Shown: piece by piece, positions 32,627-44,600 of the stretch
How positions within the stretch are numbered: the first letter of the stretch is position 1
Layout: the number at the start of each line of letters is the position of its first letter
NCBI RefSeq assembly: GCF_021869535.1
Contig: NW_026262690.1
Location: forward strand, 84,613,995-84,677,994
DNA: 64,000 nucleotides
Origin: Mytilus californianus
Lineage: Eukaryota > Mollusca > Bivalvia > Mytilida > Mytilidae
Direction of reading: 5' to 3'
Translations under genes and position numbers: made by a program
The notes under the pieces: generated by a model
Databases searched by the model: none
What the model was told of the DNA's origin: nothing
Seen by the model: only the letters and a program-made list of their open reading frames with translations

Positions 32627-35600
32627 GTCGTCGTCGTCGGCGTCGTCCGGCGTCGTCCGAAGACACATTGGTTTTCGCACTCTAACTTTAGTTTAAGTGA
32701 ATGGATCTCCATGAAATTTCACCATAAGGTTCAATACCACAAAAGGAAGGTTGGGATTGATTTTGGGGGTTATGGTACCAACAGTTAAGGAATTAGGGGC
32801 CAAAAAGGGGCCAAAAATAAGCATTTTTGTAACTTTCAGACAATAACTTGTGTGTAAGTGTATGGATCTCTCTGACATGTACCACAAGGTTCCATATCAC
32901 AAAGGGAAGGCTGTAATTGATTTTGGGGGTAATTGCCTCAAAATTTTAGGAATTAGGGGCCAAAAAAGGGGCAAAAAACAAGCATTTTTCTAGTTTCATG
33001 ACAATAACTTGTGTGTAAGTGTTTGGATATTTCTGAAATTGTACTACAAGGTTCCATATCACAAAGGGAAAGCTGGAATTGAGTTTGGGGGTAATTGCCC
33101 GAAACGTTTAGGAATTGGGGGCCAAAAAGGGGCCAAAAATAAGCATTTTTCTAGTTTCCAGACAATAACTTGTGTTCAAGTGTATGGATCTCTCTGAAAT
33201 TGTACTGCAAGGTACCATACCACAAAGGGAAGGCTGGGATTGAGTTTGGGGGTGATGAATCATAAGGGGGTTCAAAAAATTGGGGGGGGGATTTTTTTTT
33301 TTTTTTTTTTCTTTTTTTCCTTTTTTTTTTCTTTTAAAATTTTCCATTTTAAGTTGGTTATTTCTGATTTATATTTAAAAGCAAATAATAATGATATGGT
33401 AGGAGATACACACCAAACAGGATGTGTAAATTATTATATAATAAGTATTGTGCAATAGCAAGAAATTTTCAATTGCACAGTATTGCACAATAGCAAGAAA
33501 TCTTCAATTGCACAGTATTGCGCAATAGCAAGAAATCTTCAATTTAACAGTATTGCGCAATAGCAAGAAATATCCAATAGCACAATATTGCGCAATAGCA
33601 AGAAATTGTCAATTGTACAGTATTGCGCAATAGCAAGAAATATTCAATTGCACAGTATTGTGCAAAAGAAGATACTTCGTATAAATTGCTTATTTCTTGA
33701 TCAATTTCAATGGGGTTTTATTCTTGAATTCTTGGGGTTCTTTAATATGCTGAATCTAACCGTGTATTAAGTTTTTGGATTTTGGGCCCCGTTTTTAAAT
33801 TGGTCCACATTGAGGTCCAAAGGGTCCAAAATTAAACTTTGTTTGATTTCAACAAAAATTGAATATATGGGGTTCTTTGATATGCTGAATCTAAACATGT
33901 ATTTAGATTTTAGATTTTTGGCCCAGTTTTCAAGTTGGTCCAAATTGGGGTCCAAAATTAAACTTCGTTTGATTTCAACAAAAATTGAATATATGGGGTT
34001 CTTTGATATGCTGAATCTTACCATGTATTTAGATTTTTTATTTGTGGGCCCGCTATCAAATTGGTTCATATTGAGGTCAAAAGGGTCCAAAATTAAACTT
34101 TGTTTGATTTCATCAAAAATTGAATTATTGGGGTTCTTTGATATGCCAAATTTAACTGTGTTTTTAGATTTTTAATTTAGGGTCCCGTTTTTTAAATTTG
34201 TCTACATTAAGGTCCAAAGGGTCCAAAATTAAACTTAGTTTGATTTTAACAAAAATTGAATTCTTCGGGTACTTTGATATGCTGAATCTAAACATGTGTT
34301 TAGATTTTTGATTATGGGACCAGTTTTCAAGTTTGTCCAAGTTGGGGTCCAAAATTAAACTTTGTTTGATTTCAACAAAAATTGAATATATGGGGTTCTT
34401 TGATATGCTGAATCTAACCATGTATTTTGATTTTGGACATTGGACCATAATAGGTAAATTAAAAAAATTGAAGTTCTTAGACCACATTCTTTCTGTGTCA
34501 GAAACCTATGCTGTGTCAAATATTTAATCACAATCCAAATTCAGAGCTGTATCAAGCTTGAATGTTGTGTCCATACTTGCCCCAACTGTTCAGGGTTCGA
34601 CCTCTGCGGTCGTATCAAGCTGCGCCCAGCGAAGCATTTTATTTTACACAATTATCAGTTATTTTAATAGTTATTTTATTTGTTTTATACAGCTGAACAA
34701 CAGTTTACATGTTTTAAGAAGTTAAAGATAATTTAAATGATCATCTAACTCATATTTTATCTCTTATATACCGGGATTATACCCCCTTCTGTTGGTATGC
34801 TATCAATCTGTTTTTTGGCTCCTTAGGATAGGATATACTATGGGTATGTTTTGTGTCGTTAGATATATATCGGGCAGTTTCTGTGTCCATAGTATAAGAT
34901 TCACTAAAGGTCTACTAAATGGATGTCTTCAAACTTGTATGTATCATTTCTTCTAAATGTTGTTAAGTTACTAAAATAAGGAGATGTGGGATGATTGCAA
35001 ATGAGACAACTCAATCCACCAGAGTTTAAATGAAGTGGATGTAAGCAATTATAGGCAACCAAATGGCCTTTAACATTGAGAAAAAAACCATACTATATAG
35101 TGGGTTTTAAAAGGCCTGACAAGAAAAATGTGAAGCAATTAAAATGTGATGCACATTTTAGATATTGTTGAATTAATAAGCAGCCACCTAAATTATTTCT
35201 GCATTTAAGTTTCGTTTAAGATGAGAAATATCCTCACACTGAATGGATTTCAGTCGAACATTAATCCCTTCTGTATTGTAAATTTTGATATTCAAAATTC
35301 GGTTTATGCATATATAAATATTTCCTTGGAAGAAATTTAAATAGGTATGAGTAAATGGAGAAATGGGGTACAAGGTAACACAAAAAAATCAACAGACATT
35401 TAGGAATCAGTTTAAGAAATCTCCTTCAGCAGGACATTTATATATATATATATACCGGTATATATATATTGTAAACATGAATATTTTCACTTATGTATTA
35501 ACTTTAAGTGTGAGGGTAAAAATCACCCATCAAACAATATGTGGGCTCTTCCCAATCGATAATTTTTTTACTTGTACAAACTACTTGCTTGAAGGATATT

Positions 35601-38600
35601 TTTGTGTTTTGAGTTTATCTGAGAAGCTAATGGAATGATTTGTATGGCCTTAAACAAAAACACTAGTGTTTTGCACCTGGTTTCCGTCTCATACATGAAT
35701 TTCATTCTTGATATTTATCATCCAATATTTTATTAGTCCCCTACCGACTTCGGGTCGAAGGGGACTTTAGGTTTGCACTCTGTCCGTCTGTCCGTCTGTC
35801 TGTCCATCTGTCAGTCAGGCAAATCAGTTTTCCAGACTTTTTTTCTTCGTGCTTGAAGATATTGTTTTGATATTTGGTTTATTGTTTTATCATGACAAGT
35901 TACAGGTCAAGTTCAATTTTCACGATTTAAGCTTTTCTCTTTGTTCAGTATAAGCCCTTTACCTAGAATTAAATTTTTGATGAAATACTTGACCTATTTA
36001 TGGAATATATGTCACGGATGACTACATAATTGTTCTACTTGTAGCCTTGATCCCATCCTCTTTTACTAATTATTCCCCTACCGACGAAGTCGAAGGGGAC
36101 TTAAGGTTTGCACTCCGTCCGTCTGTCTGTCCATCTGTCAGTCCGGCAAATCCGTTTTCCAGACTTTTTTTCTTCGTGCTTGAAGATATTGATTTGATAT
36201 TTGGTTTATTGATTTATCATGACAAGTTACACTCTTTGTTCAGTTAAAGCCCTTTCCTTAGAATTAAATTTTTGATGAAATACTTATTAATTAGTAGTTT
36301 TCTGTTCAAAGGGAAATAACTCATTTTTTAAAAGGCAAAATGACATTTTGGATTTTTTTCCTTTTCTTTGGTAAATTGTTTGTAGAATTTAGTGGTAGGT
36401 TTGTTTGTCATTCTTGAAGATATTGTTTTGATAATTAGTATATAGTTTTATCGTGACAAGTTACAGATCAAGTAGGAATTTTGTTCCGGTTTGATGATTT
36501 TGTGCAGAGTTATGGTCTTTGGACATAGAAAATTCACTTAAATAACTAGTTTTCAACAGTTTTTTTCGTCATGCTTGAAAATTTTGACTTGATATTTTTA
36601 TGTAGTTTACACCATAACAAGTTATAGATCAAGTTAGAATTTAGTTCCATTACAATGAATTTTTAACTGGTAGGGGACCATGTACATGTATTGCCATGCA
36701 ATACTCACAGAATGCTTGTTTTTCCATGTTTACTTTTTTCAAAAAGTTTATACATGTCTTACACTATCGTGAAATTTAACTTTTCGTATGAGGGTAAAAT
36801 TCACACATCCAACAACCTGTCATTATGTGGGCCTTTCAAATCAATATTTTTTTACTTGTACAAAGTATTTGCCTGAAGGATATTTTCGTGCATTATACAT
36901 GATCGTGAAATCAACGAAATTAACCCAAAAGAGTAGATTTTAACATTTTACAATATGCAATCTTTTTAATCATCTAAACAAATTGTTTACATTCTAAACT
37001 ATTTCATAACTTCACTCTTATAGTGTTTTTTTAAGAATTTTTTTTAATTCAAACTTGAAATTTAACATCATTTCACTTTAATTTATGCATTTTCATGATA
37101 AAAAAATCTATTACTAAGCAATTTTGACGAAAAGAATTTGATTTTTTTGCCGAAATTCTTAACGCAACTTGCATTTTTCCTTTAAACAATTGTTATCATT
37201 TGCCATTTCTTGTGTTGCATGGAAAGACAGTTAAATGATTTTCTTTGATGAAAAAAAAAGTATATATACATGTATATAGAAATGTTTTATGCATGTGAAC
37301 ATGGTGAATGAACAGTTCTTAACCACCTAATTGAGAATGTTACAAGAGCTAATTTTCAAACTGACACCTGTTGAAATCAAAATGACTCAGGTCAAAAAAA
37401 GGTTAAGTCCTATGAATAATGATTCCAGCTGTTTCAACTGAGAGGAATACTTTGTCAACTTACATTTAAAAAAATCTAAAAAATAGCAAATAAATGAAAT
37501 TTACCACTTGCAAAAAATAAAGGGATATATATATGCTTGACAATTTTTAATAAAATAAGAGAAATGGAGTATATGTTAATGAAACAGCAACCCAATAGCA
37601 AAAAAGAAACAAATGACTTCTAAAGGTCTTCAACAATAAAAATGTTTATACAATTCATGTATGTTCGCCTAGGATCTAAATAACCCAGAGTATAGAATTG
37701 TTCTGAATAAATTTGGGGGGAGGGTATAAACTGGTTTGTGAGATTTCAACTGTCCTACATATGATTTCAATTAGTGAAATATAGAAGCTACATATACATG
37801 GTATATGCAATTAAAATATGTCCAGGAAAATCACTTTTATCTATAATAACCGTAATTATGAAATAGATAACATAAAAAAAGAACAACTGCATGTAAGTTA
37901 ACAAGCAAAACAATGTTAAACAAAATTGTATCCAAGAATGATAAAAGTTACTGAAAGCAAGCTCAAAGTACCTTAACTTGTTGATCATATTGAAATAACA
38001 TCAAGCCTTCCTTCACTTCAAAATATCAGCATTGGTTGTTCGTAAAGTAGATATCACTTATTTGGAGAATTTGATAGTTTCTGCATGTTCTGTTTACTGT
38101 AAATTCAGAAATTATTGCGAGGTTTTTATTATTGCGACAAATGCGACAGAGTTGTAAACGCAATAATTTAAACTCACATTTTGAAATATTTCTCAAAATC
38201 GTAAAAATTAAAATCGCATTTAAGTCTAAAATGACAAAATCGCAATAATAAATGCACGCAATAATTTCTGAATTTACAGTACTTTATTGACAACTTTTTC
38301 AGATTCAGCAGGATTTGGAGTTTAATTTATTGTATTAAGAAACCTGTCTGTTAATATGTTTTATTAAGGATTATAGTTTGGCCGCTGGAAGTCTTTTGGT
38401 TGTTTGTGTTTTTGGGTTAATGTTTCATTGATGTATACCTCACATCTCTTGTTATTCACACACATATGTATGAATTTTGATTAGTAAGTACTCTCTGTTT
38501 TCAATAATGAAAGAAGTGCTATGTCAATTTCTAGTTTATTGGAGGGGCCTTATAATTATTGGCCAAGAGCTCTTATTTATTTTTCACTTTAACTTATACA

Positions 38601-41600
38601 TTATACCCGTACTGCTAAGCTTGTCACCCCTACAACAGACATTTGAGCTTTTCTCATGTCAATTGCTCAAGTAATAACGTGTAATTAACCTATCTTTATG
38701 TCATAGACGTCAACCATTATTTGAAGAGTTTGGTTATATACCTGACCCAGCAGGTATTCAGGTTTCCTCTAGCATGGTTATTGTTAATTTTATTGATAAC
38801 TTTTAAAATTTACAGAAAAGTAGTTGGCCAAAATCATGAAATACCAGTAGGCTAGATTCAGTATTTTTCCATGTTTTCAATTTTATTTTTTTCTTCCGAA
38901 TCTGACAAGTACATTGCAGCTTTTACTTACCCGAGAATGACTTTCACATATCCTGGGGAATCCGATAACCTTAAATGTCTAACCCTGGGTTCATGGTTTA
39001 TTTGCTCAGCTCTGTTTATACATATTTGTTTCATTTGTGTTCATTCCTAAGGTATGTCTATAATCGGAATCTAATTTTTCATGTTTATCAGGGGTCTCCG
39101 TTGCTGAGTGATCTAAGTAGTCTAACTACATGTACTTATCACTAGCCTGTCAATATTGTGGTTTTTGAGTTGAACCCCTGCATGTGGTAGGTGCGTTTGA
39201 TTCCAATCTTAGTTAACTAGGATTGTAAGTTCTCTGTTAGCACACATGCTTCCTCCACCAATAAAAACTGGCCGCCATGAAAAGCCATTGAGTTGAAAGT
39301 GGTGTTAAACACCAAAAATTAATCAATCCATCATGTCTATGAATGAGTTAACTTTGTAATATTCATATATATTTTTCTGCATTTTCGGTTTGTAAATATT
39401 TAAATACTGAATGCATTATATAATCATGTCAAATGCATGTATAAAATCTTTCTTGAGTCTGTTCATTTTTATTACAGATGGAAACAATTAGTCTTGTGTA
39501 AGATTATACACATAAAATGTAACCACATAAAATATATCATAGGAGAATATTACATAGTCACATGACAATGAAACTTTCGTAACAAAGAACTTTTGTATAT
39601 GTATTACATAATCAAATTACCTATAATGGTTGACTTTTTGATTTTAATATAGGATTCAAAATACTGAAATTTCATTGTACAAATTACTAGAGAAACTTAC
39701 CTTGTCAAAATATCTGAGGAGCTATGAAGTTCTATTTAAAGTATGGAAATATAACTGGATATGTTTACTTGAAGAAATAAAATGACAAAAATGAAAAAAG
39801 GTCCATAATAGTACTCTGTTCTAAAAAGCCGCTATACACAAAGTATAGAAGTTAAGAGTTAATCTTAAGAACGGTTGTAATAGAATAGAATGATAACTCT
39901 GGTTTCTGTGCCTTTCTCTCTTTTTCCCTCATTATCATCTGTCTTTCCAGTTATTTTGACAAGTTATATATTATCATTTTAATAATTTCATATACATATA
40001 ATATATATATATATATATGTGTGGAGTTTAATTAACATATATGCGTAATTATACTTAATATTTATACCTATATAATCGTATTTATAAAAATACACATTTA
40101 CACCTTAGTTTATTTATGATTTTTCTTTAATAGGTTTAATAGGTTTGTACTATCACCACCTTTAAAAATGATTAATTTACATAAAAATATATTTGAATTT
40201 AAAAACAAGAAGATGTGATATGATTGCCGATGAGACAACTCTCCACAAGAGATCAAATGACGTTGAAGTTAGTAACTATAGGTTATGGCAATCAACAATG
40301 AGCAAAACCCATAATGCATAGCAAGCTAATAAAGGCCCCGAAATGACAAATGTAAAACAGTTTTATTTGAAACAGATGAAATAAGGGATAACTTACTTTA
40401 TTTTCATATAATTTGAAGCACACAAAGCAGATGCAACTTTTGGAAATCAATATTTGCTGATATTGTGTTTTACTTCCCATGTTTTAATATTTATAAGTTC
40501 CCTTTTTAGATTTAATCATATATATTTTAACATGATACTAGCGTTTTCAAATTTTCAATTATATTATACAGCTTTAAAAACGGTTCCGTTCAATAAAATG
40601 TCATTTACACTGAGGAGAGTGGACACCATACCACCTGCATAGATATTATTACTGTTTTAGGACCAGTATACGATGTTTTGTTTTAATATTTTATAATTTT
40701 TGCATTGTATAAATATATTTGTATAATATTGTTCATATGCCTTCAACCCCTTGGGGTATAAATGTGAATTTCTTATAAAATTATTTATATATATATACTC
40801 CCACCAAAAAACTGTGACATGTTTAAAGTGTTTCCTATTGCAATAAAACATTTCAGGTGTAGTTCACTTCAAAAAACCTTTTTAATTAAAAATACAAATT
40901 AAACATCAAAGTACATCATATCATAAATCACATGATATTCAAAACCACAAAAGTGTAGGGTCAGAACAGAATACTATTTAATCAATATGTAAATGAATAA
41001 GAGATCAAAATCATAAGACTTCTTACTGTGTAATTATCAGCAAGTGTTCTTTTTAGAAATCCGTCAAAGTAAATACTTATTTTTATTAAAAATTTTCAAT
41101 CCACTTCTTAATAACACTGACAAAAGAAATCAAACAGACCATATGGAGGAAAGGAAAAATTCTATTGTCGATCATCATGATTCATACTTTTTATAGATTA
41201 TTGGATGGAGTCGATTCAAGGATTATTGATTTTAGCCTCAGGGAGATATATTTTTTTTTGTAACAAGGCTGTTTACTTTAATTGGGAGAATTTGAGTATC
41301 ATAATTGCGAGGACAAATACTTACCTATATAAAGTAGTCGTACATTAGGAAGGCACTAGGATCGATTGTTATTGATTTAATGGCGTGGTGCAGGTGTTAC
41401 AATGGATTTTGTCCCTGATGATATTCTAGGTAATGTGAAGAAAGCACGTTTCAATTTATTGTCATTTTGCAATTACCGGCTTGTGTAAATTAGATTTAAC
41501 TCAGTTGTTATCTCCCCTGATAGTTATAGTGTACACATGTACACTTAACAGTTATTTGCAAATACTGCTTGTCATTTATTTTTCAGCATCCTTACTATCT

Positions 41601-44600
41601 ATATCTTTATCTTATTAATGGATCTCTTAATTTTGACATTTTGTGAACAAATTTATATTTTGATCCCTGTAAGCAGTGCTGTTAGACATATCAGAAATTG
41701 GGATCCATTGCAATACTTTTCTAAAAAAGAAAATACAACAATGAATGAAATCAGTTCCTGTTGTTTAGGCATTCAAGAAATAAGAAGTCAGTTTCTAGAC
41801 TGTCCCCTTACATATTCTTAGAATAAAAGGATGATTTCAATATTTGTGTGATGAGAGAAATGATTTGCAACTTAAGCCTGGTTTTGTGAATTTGAAGTAA
41901 GTACTAATATAGCTTGGTCGGGAAATATAAAAGTAGGCAAAGGATAAGGTCTATAAAGGTATAAAATTATCTCCCTTTGTTCATTTGAAATGAAATTTCT
42001 TTGTCTCTGGTGTATCGTCATGATTTTTGAGAGTGCAATCCAAAACTTTGCAGACAATATGAAGAAGCACTGCTGAATATGATTATGCAATTAATTTTTG
42101 CTTTTTATTTGAAAAAAAAATTAAAGAGAAAAATCCTGATTTTGTACAATGATATTCATAATTAAATTTTAGACTGCAATCCATATTTTAACCCAGAAAC
42201 AGAAATTTGCAAAATGCATGAGGGAGATCTTTTTTTTTAAAGTTTAGGCGGAGCTAATTAAGCCAAATTAAGCTATATGCAAGCTTGAATTGAAGAGACT
42301 AGCGTAATGAATATGAGGATGGGATGGGGACATGGGATGTGTACACGTTTAATTTTATAGATCTGAGATATTTTTTTGTGGTCAGATTTTGCAGAAGCAA
42401 AAAAATTAGCTTAACATACAATATCCCTCTCAAACATTGCAAAAAATACATTTAGCATAAAGTTCTCTTCCTTTATTCAACATTTTTGTTATATACCTTA
42501 AAATTGCAAAGTGGTGAGTTTCCTTCATAAAACAGTTTCTGTGACAAACTCATAAAATCTTATTAACTACTGTAAATTCAGCAATCTTTGCATGCATTTG
42601 TTATTGCAAGGTTGATTATTATGACTTCAGGAAATGCTGCATACCAATAATGCTATCAAAATTCAAAATGTCAGTTTTTAATTTTTGCAAAATCAATCCC
42701 GTGGCAATTTTCACATTTATGAAAACATCACAGAATTTAAAAGTAATTAGAGATTTAAAAATACACTTTATCTCCAGAAATTCAATAATTCAATACTTTC
42801 TATTAGAGACAAATAATACATTGTATTATATGTCTCTGTTTCTATGTAGAAATAGTATAATATTTTTCCAAATTTAATCAAGATGTTGCTTATTCTCATT
42901 AGGACGATGACCCCAGGCTGGGTAATCATCTACTACATAATACTGGTGTTTTGGAGAGGTTAATTACTTGTCACTGGTATTGTGTAGTAACAGTTCGAAT
43001 ATGTACATCAATACACAAGTACAGACAATAAAATAAAAACAACTATGTGTATTAACCTACCGGTAGGTAATTCATTATTTGCACAAACAGATCCCTTCAT
43101 GCATAAAATTTTGTTGAAATATTATCTTGTAAAATGTCAACAAAATTTGATAAAACCTAAAAAAACCTATAGAAATATAATTATTTAGATATCACCTTAT
43201 TTAAAAACCATTTTAATGAAATTGTCACCTTTAATTACTTATCTGATTGATACATACCTGTCAATCCAGGTAAAGTTATTTACACCTGTACAATTTACCT
43301 GATGTTTTAAAAACTTATATTTGACCTACATATATCATTTGCCGGCATTCAGCTTTTGTAGATTTTTTTAGATGTTTTAATGAAATTAGTTTGTGTTTAG
43401 ACAAGTATTAGTACCTGTAAATAATGGAGGATCAAAGTGAACCTAAACAAGGTAAGGGGGATCTCTCAAGGTGTGGCAAAGGTATGATTTACATATCCTA
43501 ATACACACATGTATCAGTAATACAAATAGGTGGAAGATTCAGTGACTAAAACAATGTAATACTTGTAACACATATATACATGTATACATAATTATAGCAA
43601 AAGCCTTATATAACACATATATACATGTATACATAATTATAGCAAAAGCCTTATAAAGGGGGAACATTGCATAAACCAGTAATTTATTGACTAATATTAA
43701 ATACATTGGATGCATATTTGCTTAAAAGTGAAAGTAGCTTCCTTTAAAGATGTTAGGACATCCTAGCTTAAGGGTGAATTTGTTGCAATCAAACAAGTTT
43801 CAGTTAGGTGAAGTTTTTGAATGGTTTACTTTTTGGTATAAAACAGGTTTCAGTTACCAGTTGTGAAACAAATCAAAAGTTCTTACAAGGATTTGTTCTA
43901 GGTTTTGCACTCCACATGATAAGGTTTGATAAGTTTAGGAAACTGGTTCCAGTTTTCATGAAACAAATGCAAAACTAGCAATGATTTAAAACTAGTTTGG
44001 AAGCAGTTTGGCACAACAAATAATGGGTTAATCAAACCCACCTGAAATTGAAACCAGATTAGAGGCAACAAATTCACATTACCGGTACATGTACAAAGAC
44101 ACATGCTGTCAACAAGAATGCCTGATTTTAGATTTGATGTTTTGTAGAATATGAATGGGGAGAATTTTCCTGCTAAAAAAAAGGAAAAGCACTGGCATGA
44201 CTATAATGATTCTATTTCTGTACCCATACTTCTTGGGCATGTTTTTTCCCTGGAATTTATAGAAGTATTAAGTTTCACCATGCAACATTGGAAATATGTT
44301 GAAATTGATAAAGAAAATAAGATTTTGAACTTAAAAGAAAAAGAAGCACAAGCTGCATGTAAAGACATAATTTCAATATTTTTTCTAGTTAAAGGGCTAG
44401 TGGGCACCTCTAGTCAAACAATATATTGTGTTCATCATGTTGATTACAAGATTAAGATTTAATTAATGTAATCAAACTTATTTTAATGGATACTTCATTT
44501 CGCATTTAGCCCTTTCTGGCCAACTTTGCAGTAATTTAATTTAATGATTTTCAAATTTTCTTGATATTTTGAAATAAGAGAAGATCCAAGTTTTACATAT

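Larger units (their letters stand above)
32540..34640 (+). mobile_element. Composite repeat with ATACGACCGCA/TGCGGTCGTAT ends
   Basis: Starts ATACGACCGCAAAAATT with a local hairpin (AATTTTTTGGTCGTAT). Near its right end is GGGTTCGACCTC then TGCGGTCGTAT, followed by CAAGCTGCGCCCAGCGAAGC. Inside are a (GTC)n tract (32590-32650), three tandem units of about 150 bp with AATTAGGGGCCAAAAAGGGG, a long T run (33293-33340), a 36-bp tandem (33447-33664) and units of about 130 bp with GGGGTTCTTTGATATGCTGA. Chance frames of up to 121 codons come from these tandem units and are not genes. Confidence 0.7.

Noticed and set aside
33767-34487. Overlapping 100-120 codon frames on both strands
   Set aside because: They come from the ~130-bp tandem units of the composite repeat and change with unit number.
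44151-44462. 103-codon plus-strand frame with Lys/Glu-rich middle
   Set aside because: It lies in an EML intron, has no recognised domain and no sign of splice borders, so it is kept only as a chance frame or eroded repeat piece.
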